A program made the translations under genes and the position numbers. Below are positions 1 through 5,939 of a stretch of 8,240 nucleotides of DNA, one piece after another; the first letter of the stretch is position 1; each line of letters starts with the position of its first letter. Under the pieces are notes generated by a model that had not been told where the DNA came from, did no database searches, and saw only the letters and a program-made list of their open reading frames with translations. Source of the stretch: an uncultured Oscillibacter sp. (lineage in GTDB: Bacteria > Bacillota > Clostridia > Oscillospirales > Oscillospiraceae); contig URTS01000082.1 of the NCBI GenBank assembly GCA_900550685.1, positions 1-8,240 on the forward strand, in the 5' to 3' direction.

Positions 1-613
1 CACCCTCGCCGGAAACGTCCCGGGTGATGGAGGTATTTTCGCTCTTGCGGGCGATCTTGTCGATCTCGTCCACGTAGATGATGCCGTGTTCGGCCCGCTC
101 CACGTCGAAATCCGCCGCCTGCAGAAGCCGCAGCAGAATGTTCTCCACATCGTCACCCACATAACCAGCCTCGGTCAGTGTGGTGGCATCGGCAATGGCG
201 AAGGGCACCTTCAGGATCCGGGCCAGGGTCTGGGCAAACAGCGTTTTGCCGGAGCCGGTGGGGCCCAGCATCAGGATGTTGCTCTTCTGGAGTTCCACAT
301 CGTCGCCGCCGCCGAAATAGATCCGCTTATAATGGTTGTATACCGCCACGGACAGCGCCACTTTGGCGGCGTCCTGCCCAATAACGTATTCGTCCAGCAC
401 CGCCCGGATTTCCTTGGGGGTGGGCAGCTGGTCTGGAATATCCTCCAGAGGCTCGCTTTCCGGGCCGTCGAACCCCTCGTCCAGGATGCTCATGCACAGC
501 TGGACGCACTCGTCGCAGATGCGGACGCCGGGGCCCTGAATCATACGGTGGACCTGCTGCTCCCGCTTGCCGCAGAAGGAACAGCGCAGGACCTTCTTGC
601 CTTCGTCGCTCAT
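1..613 (-). CDS. clpX: ClpX, ATP-dependent unfoldase subunit of ClpXP (3' end outside window)
   Basis: ClpX is a cytoplasmic AAA+ hexamer that recognises tagged proteins, unfolds them with ATP and threads them into ClpP. The first 204 residues are visible. The N-terminal zinc-binding domain has Cys11, Cys14, Cys33 and Cys36 in the usual CSFCGK...ICDEC setting. The Walker A motif GPTGSGKT is at 117-124 and Walker B (IIYVDEID) at 178-185, followed by the ITRDVSGEG stretch typical of ClpX. The start is ATG at 613, with a modest AGAGGT ribosome site at 620-625. It lies 12 nt downstream of clpP, so the two are almost certainly cotranscribed. The C-terminal part, including the IGF loop that docks on ClpP, falls outside the window. 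Nothing looks broken in the visible part. Confidence 0.97.
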   Translation of the reverse strand, partial: MSDEGKKVLRCSFCGKREQQVHRMIQGPGVRICDECVQLCMSILDEGFDGPESEPLEDIPDQLPTPKEIRAVLDEYVIGQDAAKVALSVAVYNHYKRIYFGGGDDVELQKSNILMLGPTGSGKTLFAQTLARILKVPFAIADATTLTEAGYVGDDVENILLRLLQAADFDVERAEHGIIYVDEIDKIARKSENTSITRDVSGEG

Positions 614-625
614 GGTAATACCTCT

Positions 626-1210
626 TTATCTCTTAGCAGTGATGATCTTATCCACCAGGCCAAAGTCCTTGGCCTCATCGGCAGTCATCCAGTGGTCCCG
701 CTCGGAGGCCGCCTTGATCTCCTCGGCGGTCTTGCCGGTGTTGGCTGCCAGGATCTCATTCAAATTCTTTTTAATACGCAGGAAGTGCTCCACGTCGATC
801 TCCATATCCGTGACCTTGCCCTGGGTACCGGCAGAGGGCTGGTGGATCATGATCTCAGCGTTGGGCAGGGCAATGCGCTTGCCCTTGGCACCGGAGGACA
901 GCAGGAACGCGCCCATGGAGGCGGCCATGCCCACACAGATGGTGGACACATCGCACTTGACATACTGCATGGTGTCATAAATGGCCATGCCGTCGGTGAC
1001 TGAGCCGCCGGGGCTGTTGATATACAGCTGGATGTCCTTGTCCGGGTCCTGGGCCTCCAGGTACAGCAGCTGAGCCACTACCAGGCTGGCAGTGGTGGCG
1101 TTGACCTCTTCCCCCAGGAAGATGATCCGGTCATTCAGCAAGCGGGAGAAGATGTCGTAGGACCGCTCGCCGCGGTTGGTCTGCTCCACAACATAAGGGA
1201 CTAAGCTCAT
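626..1210 (-). CDS. clpP: ClpP, ATP-dependent Clp protease proteolytic subunit
   Basis: ClpP is the serine peptidase that forms the double-ring degradation chamber used by ClpX and ClpC/ClpA-type ATPases. The protein is 194 aa, the normal family length. The catalytic triad is complete: Ser98 in GMAASMGA, His123 in MIHQPS and Asp172 in ERDHWM. The INSPGGSV oxyanion-loop motif is at about 64-71. The start ATG at 1210 is preceded by AGGAGG at 1218-1223 with 7 nt spacing, and the N-terminus MSLVPYVVEQTNRGERSYDI is what is expected, so the start is firm. clpX follows after 12 nt. The 175-nt gap back to tig holds several dyads but no promoter that I would defend. Confidence 0.98.
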   Translation of the reverse strand: MSLVPYVVEQTNRGERSYDIFSRLLNDRIIFLGEEVNATTASLVVAQLLYLEAQDPDKDIQLYINSPGGSVTDGMAIYDTMQYVKCDVSTICVGMAASMGAFLLSSGAKGKRIALPNAEIMIHQPSAGTQGKVTDMEIDVEHFLRIKKNLNEILAANTGKTAEEIKAASERDHWMTADEAKDFGLVDKIITAKR

Positions 1211-1245
1211 AGGGAAACCTCCTCATTCGTAACGGGGCACGCCGT

Positions 1246-1261
1246 CGGCGGACAGCCGCCG
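1246..1261 (-). other. Small GC hairpin in the clpP leader
   Basis: CGGCGG at 1246-1251 pairs with CCGCCG at 1256-1261 around a 4-nt loop, 22 nt upstream of the clpP ribosome site. No T-run follows in the clpP direction, so it does not look like an intrinsic terminator. A leader RNA hairpin is possible, but a 6-bp GC dyad can also occur by chance in DNA of this composition. Confidence 0.3.
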
Positions 1262-1310
1262 GACTTTCATTCCGTCACATGCATGGATTTTAAAAACGTG
1301 CCTGATAAAC

Positions 1311-1347
1311 CATTCTCTCATGATACCACGGGCACCATGAGAGAATG
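1311..1347. repeat. Perfect 12-bp inverted repeat between tig and clpP
   Basis: CATTCTCTCATG at 1311-1322 is the exact reverse complement of CATGAGAGAATG at 1336-1347, with a 13-nt loop. It sits 38 nt after the tig stop codon and 100 nt before the clpP start. No T-run directly follows on either strand, so it is not a standard intrinsic terminator. A second, weaker inverted repeat (7 bp, CGAATCT at 1351-1357 and AGATTCG at 1376-1382) lies next to it. It does not match CIRCE or CtsR operators as I know them. It could be an operator for clpP or an intercistronic RNA hairpin that affects processing or stability. Confidence 0.5.
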
Positions 1348-1385
1348 TGTCGAATCTGTAAAATGTATCGAAAAAAGATTCGGAA

Positions 1386-2765
1386 TTATTCAGCTTCCTT
1401 CTCGCCCTCGGCAGCCTCGTCCTTCTTGGCAGCCTTCTTTGCGGGGGCCTTCTTGGCCTTCTTCTCGCCCTCGGCGGTCTCGTCCTTCTTGGGCTTCTCA
1501 GCGGTGGCGCTGTCCACCACCACGGCGACGGCCTTCTGGGTCAGCAGCTGATCCTGGACCTGCTCCTTGGCGAGATACTTCTTCACCATCTCCACGTCCA
1601 TGCCGAACTGCTCGGCCATCTTCTTATACTCGGCCTCCACGTCCTCGTCGGAAGCCTCGATGTTCTCAGCCTTGATGATGGCGGCGGTAGCCAGATCCAT
1701 CCGCACCTGACGCAGAGCGGGCTCCTTGGCGTCGGCCAACAGCTTCTCATCGTCCATGCCGGTCATCTTCTTGTATTCCTCATAGGGGAACTGACGGCTG
1801 ATCTGGGCCTTGAAGTTATCCAGATACTGACGGGCCTGGTTGTCCACCATCACGTCGGGGACATCGACGGTGATGTTGTCAGCCACCTGGTTCATCAGAT
1901 TCTCCTCGAACACGCGGTCGGCGTCCTTCTGGCGCTCCTCGGTGATTTTCTTCTTCAGGTCGGCCTTCAGGTCCTTCAGGGTGTCGAACTCAGAGACGTC
2001 CTTGGCGAACTCGTCGTCCATGGCGGGGACTTCCTTCTCCTTGACCTCGTGGACCTTCACCTTAAAGACCACAGCCTTGCCGGCCAGATCCTCATGGTAG
2101 TTCTCGGGGAAGGTGATGTCGATGTCCTTCTCCTCGCCGGCCTTCATGCCGATGACCTGATCCTCAAAGCCGGGCACAAAACTGCCGGAGCCCAGCTCCA
2201 GGCTGTGGTTCTCGCCCTTGCCGCCCTCGAAAGGCTTGCCGTCCAGGAAACCCTCGAAATCGATGACAGCGGTATCGCCGCTCTTGGCTGCGCGGTCCAC
2301 GCTCACCAGACGGGTGTTGCGGTCCGCCAGCGTCTTCAGACGCTCGTTCACGTCAGCGGCAGTGACCTTCACTTCGGGCTTTTCAGCCTTCAGGCCCTTG
2401 TACTCGCCCAGAGTGACCTCAGGGTACACGGGAGCGGTAGCCTTGAAGGTGAAGCCGTCCTTGGTGACCTCGCCCACCATCTCAACGGCGGGATAGCCGA
2501 CGACCTGCAGCTTCTCCTGCTCCACAGCGGCCTCATAGGCCTCCGGGAAGGCAATATTGATGGCCTCCTCGAAAAACACCTCTGCGCCATACATCCGCTC
2601 GATCATCTTGCGGGGTGCCTTGCCGGGACGGAAACCCGGGACATTGATCTTACGGCGCATCTTCTGATATGCCTTTTCGACAGCAGCCTCAAACTCGGCG
2701 GCGCCGACTTCAATGGTCAGCGCGACCTGGCTTTTTTCCAGTTTCTCGCAGCTCTTCACAGTCAT
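1386..2765 (-). CDS. tig: Trigger factor, ribosome-associated chaperone and peptidyl-prolyl isomerase
   Basis: Trigger factor binds near the ribosome exit tunnel, shelters nascent chains and carries an FKBP-type prolyl isomerase domain. The protein is 459 aa, slightly longer than usual. Residues 1 to about 120 form the ribosome-binding domain, with the signature GFRPGKAP at 44-51. The FKBP-like domain is at about 160-245 (GDTAVIDFEGFLDGKPFEGG...FVPGFEDQVIGMKAGEEKDI). The substrate-binding C-domain runs to about 420. Residues 424-459 are an extra Lys/Ala/Glu-rich tail with a repeated KKDE(T/A)AEGEK module. The start ATG at 2765 is preceded by GGAGGAG at 2774-2780 with 8 nt spacing. An in-frame ATG 8 codons upstream precedes the ribosome site and is rejected. 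It leads into clpP and clpX in the same direction, a common Firmicute arrangement. Confidence 0.97.
   Translation of the reverse strand: MTVKSCEKLEKSQVALTIEVGAAEFEAAVEKAYQKMRRKINVPGFRPGKAPRKMIERMYGAEVFFEEAINIAFPEAYEAAVEQEKLQVVGYPAVEMVGEVTKDGFTFKATAPVYPEVTLGEYKGLKAEKPEVKVTAADVNERLKTLADRNTRLVSVDRAAKSGDTAVIDFEGFLDGKPFEGGKGENHSLELGSGSFVPGFEDQVIGMKAGEEKDIDITFPENYHEDLAGKAVVFKVKVHEVKEKEVPAMDDEFAKDVSEFDTLKDLKADLKKKITEERQKDADRVFEENLMNQVADNITVDVPDVMVDNQARQYLDNFKAQISRQFPYEEYKKMTGMDDEKLLADAKEPALRQVRMDLATAAIIKAENIEASDEDVEAEYKKMAEQFGMDVEMVKKYLAKEQVQDQLLTQKAVAVVVDSATAEKPKKDETAEGEKKAKKAPAKKAAKKDEAAEGEKEAE
1399..1493 (-). repeat. Internal direct repeat coding for the trigger factor tail
   Basis: Two 32-nt units, at 1399-1430 and 1462-1493, match at 29 of 32 positions by eye and are offset by 63 nt, exactly 21 codons, so the frame is kept. 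They encode the two KKDE(T/A)AEGEK modules of the charged C-terminal tail. The arrangement suggests growth of the tail by duplication. It may vary in copy number between strains. Confidence 0.7.
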
Positions 2766-2787
2766 GTTGTTTACTCCTCCGTTCATC

Positions 2788-2826
2788 ATGGGTGATATTC
2801 CCCATCATCATGGGTATATGCCCATG
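2788..2826. promoter_or_regulatory. Tandem palindromes in the tig leader (possible operator pair or RNA hairpins)
   Basis: The first dyad is ATGGG-N8-CCCAT (2788-2792 and 2801-2805). The second is CATGGG-N6-CCCATG (2809-2814 and 2821-2826). Their centres are 21 bp apart, two turns of DNA, so two dimers would bind the same face. The flanks also form a direct repeat, CATCATGGGT at 2784-2793 and 2806-2815. The pair lies between the likely tig promoter and the tig ribosome site at 2774-2780. It could be an operator pair, or two hairpins in the mRNA leader controlling translation. The regulator is unknown. Confidence 0.5.
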
Positions 2827-2835
2827 CAAATTCGT

Positions 2836-2864
2836 ATTTTACCAGATATTCTTCAAGATTTCCA
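2836..2864 (-). promoter_or_regulatory. Likely sigma-A promoter for tig
   Basis: On the minus strand, TGGAAA (2859-2864, 4 of 6 to TTGACA) and TAAAAT (2836-2841, 5 of 6 to TATAAT) are spaced by 17 nt. Transcription would start near 2829, just ahead of the tandem palindromes. The element lies in the 108-nt gap after the metallophosphoesterase gene, which fits tig having its own promoter. Confidence 0.4.
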
Positions 2865-2873
2865 GTCTTTTTT

Positions 2874-3563
2874 CTACATTTCGCAAATTTTTTTCGGCAC
2901 AAAGCCCAAATAGTCGGCGGAGATCAGGGAAAAGGCCGTTTTTCCCCGGGTCCCCTCGATCCGCCGCCGGATCACCGGGCCGTGGAGATGGCCGTAGCAG
3001 CACTGCTCCACGTTGTAGCAGTCCAGCATTTTCAGGATCTCCGGGCATTCATAGCCCTGGTACAACGGCGGATAATGGAGGAAGCACAGGATGGACCGCT
3101 CCCCCGCCGCTTTCAGGGAGGTTTCCAGCCGCAGCAGCTCCCGGTTCAGCACCTTGGCGTTGTGGGGTTTCTGCTCCTCGTCCAAAAACCAGCCCCGGGT
3201 GCCGCATACGGCGTATTCTCCGAAGAAAAAGCAGTTGTTGTGCAGCAGTTCCAGGGTGGTGAAGCCCTTCTGCTCACAGAAGGCATGGAACTTAGCGGCA
3301 GTGGACCACCAGTAATCATGGTTGCCCTTGATGAGGTACTTTTTGCAGGGAAACTGCTCCAAAAAGCGGAAATCCTCAGCAGATTCCTCCAGGGTCATGC
3401 CCCAGGAGGTGTCCCCCGCCAGCACCAGTACATCCTCCGCCGTCAGCTCGCTGAGGGACGCCCGGATGCGCTCCGTATAGTTCTCCCAGGCCGGTCCGAA
3501 CACTTCCATGGACTTGTCGCTGTTCAGGGACAGATGCAGGTCCCCGATGGCATACAGCGCCAT
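2874..3563 (-). CDS. Calcineurin-like metallophosphoesterase (COG1768-like)
   Basis: This is a two-metal phosphoesterase of the calcineurin superfamily, 229 aa, cytoplasmic, with no signal peptide. The metal and catalytic motifs are all present in order: GDLH (Asp8, His10), GDTSWG (Asp51), GNHDYWW (Asn81, His82), HYPPL (His163) and GHLHG (His192, His194). The overall form, opening with MALYAIGDLHLS, resembles the COG1768 / CT488-like group of predicted phosphohydrolases, whose physiological substrate I do not know. The start at 3563 is chosen because AGGAGG at 3572-3577 sits 8 nt upstream. An ATG 13 codons further upstream would place that site inside the gene. It follows the small membrane protein gene by 28 nt and is probably the last gene of the rnhB-yraN-thrC unit. 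No terminator is obvious after it. Confidence 0.9.
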   Translation of the reverse strand: MALYAIGDLHLSLNSDKSMEVFGPAWENYTERIRASLSELTAEDVLVLAGDTSWGMTLEESAEDFRFLEQFPCKKYLIKGNHDYWWSTAAKFHAFCEQKGFTTLELLHNNCFFFGEYAVCGTRGWFLDEEQKPHNAKVLNRELLRLETSLKAAGERSILCFLHYPPLYQGYECPEILKMLDCYNVEQCCYGHLHGPVIRRRIEGTRGKTAFSLISADYLGFVPKKICEM

Positions 3564-3591
3564 CCGGCGCACCTCCTTTCCTTTCGAATGG

Positions 3592-4077
3592 TCAGTTTTC
3601 AATGATGGTTCCGTTCAGCAGCCCGCACAGATCCTTCTTGGCCCGGTCCAGCGGCCGCCAGAAGCCCCAATATGACACCCCAAGGCCCCACAGCATCACC
3701 AGCCCCGCAGCCAAAATTGCAAAGAAACCCTCATAAGAAGCAGACACCACGCCTCTCAGGGCTACCAGGAGCAGCAGTCCATTCCAGACAGCCATAAAAA
3801 TCCGGGTCAGGCCATTGCATTGCGCTGTAATCTGAAGGATACTCCCCTGCTCTGTCGAACGCAACGCACAGTGCAGAATCGGCAGGCAAAAGTTTCGTCC
3901 GCAAAAGTCCGGATACATGATCCATGGGCTATCATCATAAGGGATCTTTCCTTCAAAATGAACACTGCCACTGGGGTGGTTCGAACCGCAGCACCCTCGC
4001 AGCAGTCCCCGGACCATCATCGGATCATAGGCTGTTTCCAGAAGGAAAACATCCCGGTTCCGCATCCGGATGGTCAT
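3592..4077 (-). CDS. Small membrane protein of unknown function, two predicted helices
   Basis: I do not recognise this 161-aa protein. The first 90 residues are soluble in character, cysteine-rich (Cys29, Cys30, Cys59, Cys64, Cys70, Cys87) and rich in aromatic residues. Two hydrophobic stretches follow at about 93-112 (IFMAVWNGLLLLVAL...) and 117-140 (GFFAILAAGLVMLWGLGVSYWGFW), then a short charged tail (RPLDRAKKDL). No signal peptide is apparent. The start ATG at 4077 is only 3 nt after the thrC stop and has no convincing ribosome site, so translation is probably coupled to thrC. ATG at 4065 is an alternative start. Base composition appears lower in GC than its neighbours, though I have not computed it. 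Its position between thrC and the phosphoesterase does not reveal a role. Confidence 0.75.
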   Translation of the reverse strand: MTIRMRNRDVFLLETAYDPMMVRGLLRGCCGSNHPSGSVHFEGKIPYDDSPWIMYPDFCGRNFCLPILHCALRSTEQGSILQITAQCNGLTRIFMAVWNGLLLLVALRGVVSASYEGFFAILAAGLVMLWGLGVSYWGFWRPLDRAKKDLCGLLNGTIIEN

Positions 4078-4080
4078 AAT

Positions 4081-5568
4081 TCACTGCAAAAATTCCAGCA
4101 CGGCCTGCTCCATGGCCTGCTTTTCCACCGTCTTGTCAAAGCGGCGGGCCTTGCCCTTCAGGGCCGCCAGTCGGCGGGGCACGGCAACGCCGCTGACTTC
4201 ATGGAGCTGGTCCAGCAGTTCCACGCCGTCGCCCCTGGGCGTCTCACCGATGGCGGTGAGCACCGCTCCGCAGAACTTGTAGGGGCTGGCAGTGGAGACG
4301 AACACAGTGGGGGTCTTGTCGCCGGTGGCGGCGCGGTACTGGTCCATCACCTCCGCCGCCACAGCGGTGTGGGTGTCGATGAGGTAGCCGTAGTCCTTCT
4401 TATACCGGCCAATGGTGGTCTCGGTGGCCGCCTCGGTGCAGAAGCCGCCCCAGAACTCGTCGGCCAGCTTCGCCTTGATGGCGTCGGACACCTCGTAGCG
4501 GCCCGTCTTGCTGAGAGCATCCATGTAGCCCCGCACTTCTTCGTCGTTCTCGCCGGAGAAGTGGAACAGCAGCCGCTCCAGATTGCTGGAGATCAGGATG
4601 TCCATAGAGGGGCTGACGGTGGTGTGGAAGGGGCGGTTCCGGTCGTAAATGCCGGTGCGGAGGAAGTCCGTCAGCACATTGTTGCTGTTGGACGCGCAGA
4701 TCAGCTTGCCCACCGGCAGGCCCATGTGCTTGGCGTAGTAGGCCGCCAGAATGTCGCCGAAGTTGCCGGTGGGGACGCAGAAGTTCACCTTGTCCCCCAT
4801 GGCAATGGCACCGGAGCGCACCAGGTCGCAGTATGCAGAGATGTAATAGACTACCTGGGGCAGAATACGTCCCCAGTTGATGGAGTTAGCAGAGGACAGG
4901 AAGTAGCCCCGCTTGTCCAGTTCCGCCCGGATGGCCTCATCGGAGAAGATCCGCTTCACGCCGGACTGGGCATCGTCAAAGTTGCCGATGACCGCCCGGA
5001 CATCCACGTTCTTCCCCTCCTGAGTCACCATCTGCTGCTCCTGGACGGCAGAAACGCCGTTCTTGGGGTAGTAGACCTGGATGCAGGTCTGGGGCACATC
5101 GGCAAAGCCCTCCATAGCGGCCTTGCCGGTGTCGCCGGAGGTGGCCACCAGAATACAGGCCGTTCGCTTCTCGCCGGTTTTCCGCAGGGCGGCGGACAGC
5201 AGCTGGGGCAGCATCTGCAGGGCCATGTCCTTGAACGCGGAGGTTGGGCCATGCCACAGTTCCAGGCAGTAGGTGCCATCCTCCACCTTCCGCACCGGCG
5301 CGGCGGCAGGATCGTCAAACTTCTCCGGACCGTAAGCGTTATGACCGAAGGTCAGCAGTTCTTCCTCGGTGTAGTCCGTCAGGTACAGGGCCATCACCTT
5401 GGCCGCCCGCTGGGCGTAGTCCATGGAGATCAGGCTTTCCAGAAAACTCCGGTCGATCTGGGGGATCTGCTCCGGGGTCAGCAAACCACCGTCCCGGCTC
5501 AGGCCCATCTTCACGGCTTCCGCCGCAGACAGGGAAACGCTCTTGTCCCGTGTGCTGTAATACTTCAT
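4081..5568 (-). CDS. thrC: Threonine synthase
   Basis: This PLP enzyme converts O-phospho-L-homoserine to L-threonine, the last step of threonine biosynthesis. The protein is 495 aa, the size of the longer threonine synthase class found in E. coli and many Firmicutes. The N-terminus MKYYSTRDKS and the segment AVKMGLSRDGGLLTPE are typical. The PLP-binding lysine is Lys113 in HGPTSAFKDMALQ. SGDTG is at 144-148, and PTGNFGDILAAYYAKHMGLP at about 267-286 supplies the phosphate-contacting glycine loop. The start ATG at 5568 has AGGAGG at 5577-5582, spacing 8 nt. The open frame extends further upstream, but that part overlaps yraN and is not used. It lies 22 nt after yraN. No T-box or other leader fits in that space, so any regulation must act further upstream. 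Confidence 0.97.
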   Translation of the reverse strand: MKYYSTRDKSVSLSAAEAVKMGLSRDGGLLTPEQIPQIDRSFLESLISMDYAQRAAKVMALYLTDYTEEELLTFGHNAYGPEKFDDPAAAPVRKVEDGTYCLELWHGPTSAFKDMALQMLPQLLSAALRKTGEKRTACILVATSGDTGKAAMEGFADVPQTCIQVYYPKNGVSAVQEQQMVTQEGKNVDVRAVIGNFDDAQSGVKRIFSDEAIRAELDKRGYFLSSANSINWGRILPQVVYYISAYCDLVRSGAIAMGDKVNFCVPTGNFGDILAAYYAKHMGLPVGKLICASNSNNVLTDFLRTGIYDRNRPFHTTVSPSMDILISSNLERLLFHFSGENDEEVRGYMDALSKTGRYEVSDAIKAKLADEFWGGFCTEAATETTIGRYKKDYGYLIDTHTAVAAEVMDQYRAATGDKTPTVFVSTASPYKFCGAVLTAIGETPRGDGVELLDQLHEVSGVAVPRRLAALKGKARRFDKTVEKQAMEQAVLEFLQ

Positions 5569-5590
5569 ATCGATATCCTCCTTCAAGGAA

Positions 5591-5905
5591 CTAAATAAAT
5601 GCGTTTTCGATATATTTGATGCGAAGGCTGCCGCCCTCGTCATAAACTTCCGCCACATCGAACCGGACCGGTGCATCCAGTTCTTTGGATGCCAGATACA
5701 CCTCCGCCGCGCTGCGGAGGCGCTGCTGCTTGCGGCTATCCACAAACTCCCGGGGCAGGGCGATAGAGTTCGTCCCCCGGAGCTTCACCTCCACGATACA
5801 GACCGTACTATGCCGGTCCCGCGCCACCAGGTCCAATTCTCCGAACCGGCAGCGCCACTGGCTCTCCAGCAGGGTGTACCCCTTCTGCCGCAAATACCGG
5901 GCCAC
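5591..5905 (-). CDS. yraN: YraN/UPF0102 family nuclease-like protein, 5' end disrupted by TGA
   Basis: This small UPF0102 protein has a restriction-endonuclease-like fold; its cellular role is poorly defined. From GTG at 5905 it is 104 aa, with the core motif residues Glu23 and Asp25 in FGELDLVARD and Glu39 and Lys41 in VEVKLR, then RFDVAEVY. The family normally begins 10 to 15 residues earlier, with a (L)GxxGE motif. Reading upstream in frame gives ATG at 5945-5947, then MGRTQSA, then TGA at 5924-5926, then NRGEAAVARYL. One G-to-T change from GGA would give the expected GNRGE. That ATG overlaps the rnhB stop by 8 nt (ATGGGTAG), as in normal operons. So either the gene carries a nonsense mutation or sequence error, or translation starts at GTG with the purine-rich GGGGGGAAG upstream. 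Confidence 0.85.
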   Translation of the reverse strand: MARYLRQKGYTLLESQWRCRFGELDLVARDRHSTVCIVEVKLRGTNSIALPREFVDSRKQQRLRSAAEVYLASKELDAPVRFDVAEVYDEGGSLRIKYIENAFI

Positions 5906-5939
5906 CGCCGCTTCCCCCCGGTTTCAGGCGCTCTGGGTC

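Noticed and set aside
86..1003. A 305-codon open frame on the plus strand
   Set aside because: It is antisense to clpX and clpP, both complete in motifs on the minus strand. It is a composition shadow.
1211..1385. Intrinsic terminator or consensus promoter between tig and clpP
   Set aside because: The strong dyads lack an adjacent T-run. The T6 run after tig has no GC stem in front of it. TTTACA and TAAAAT-like elements occur but without acceptable partners at 16-18 nt.
2049..2795. A 248-codon open frame on the plus strand
   Set aside because: It is antisense to trigger factor, has a Leu/His/Ala-rich translation, and has no domain.
5569..5590. T-box or threonine attenuator ahead of thrC
   Set aside because: Only 22 nt separate yraN from thrC and they contain just the ribosome site.
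3820..5598. A 592-codon open frame on the plus strand
   Set aside because: It runs antisense to thrC and the small membrane protein gene. Its translation is low-complexity His/Gly/Ala/Val-rich with no recognisable domain, as expected for the opposite strand of a GC-rich gene.
5924..5926. TGA read as a sense codon (recoding or selenocysteine)
   Set aside because: TGA ends thrC and the small membrane protein gene normally, the expected residue here is glycine, and no selenocysteine-type hairpin is evident just downstream.
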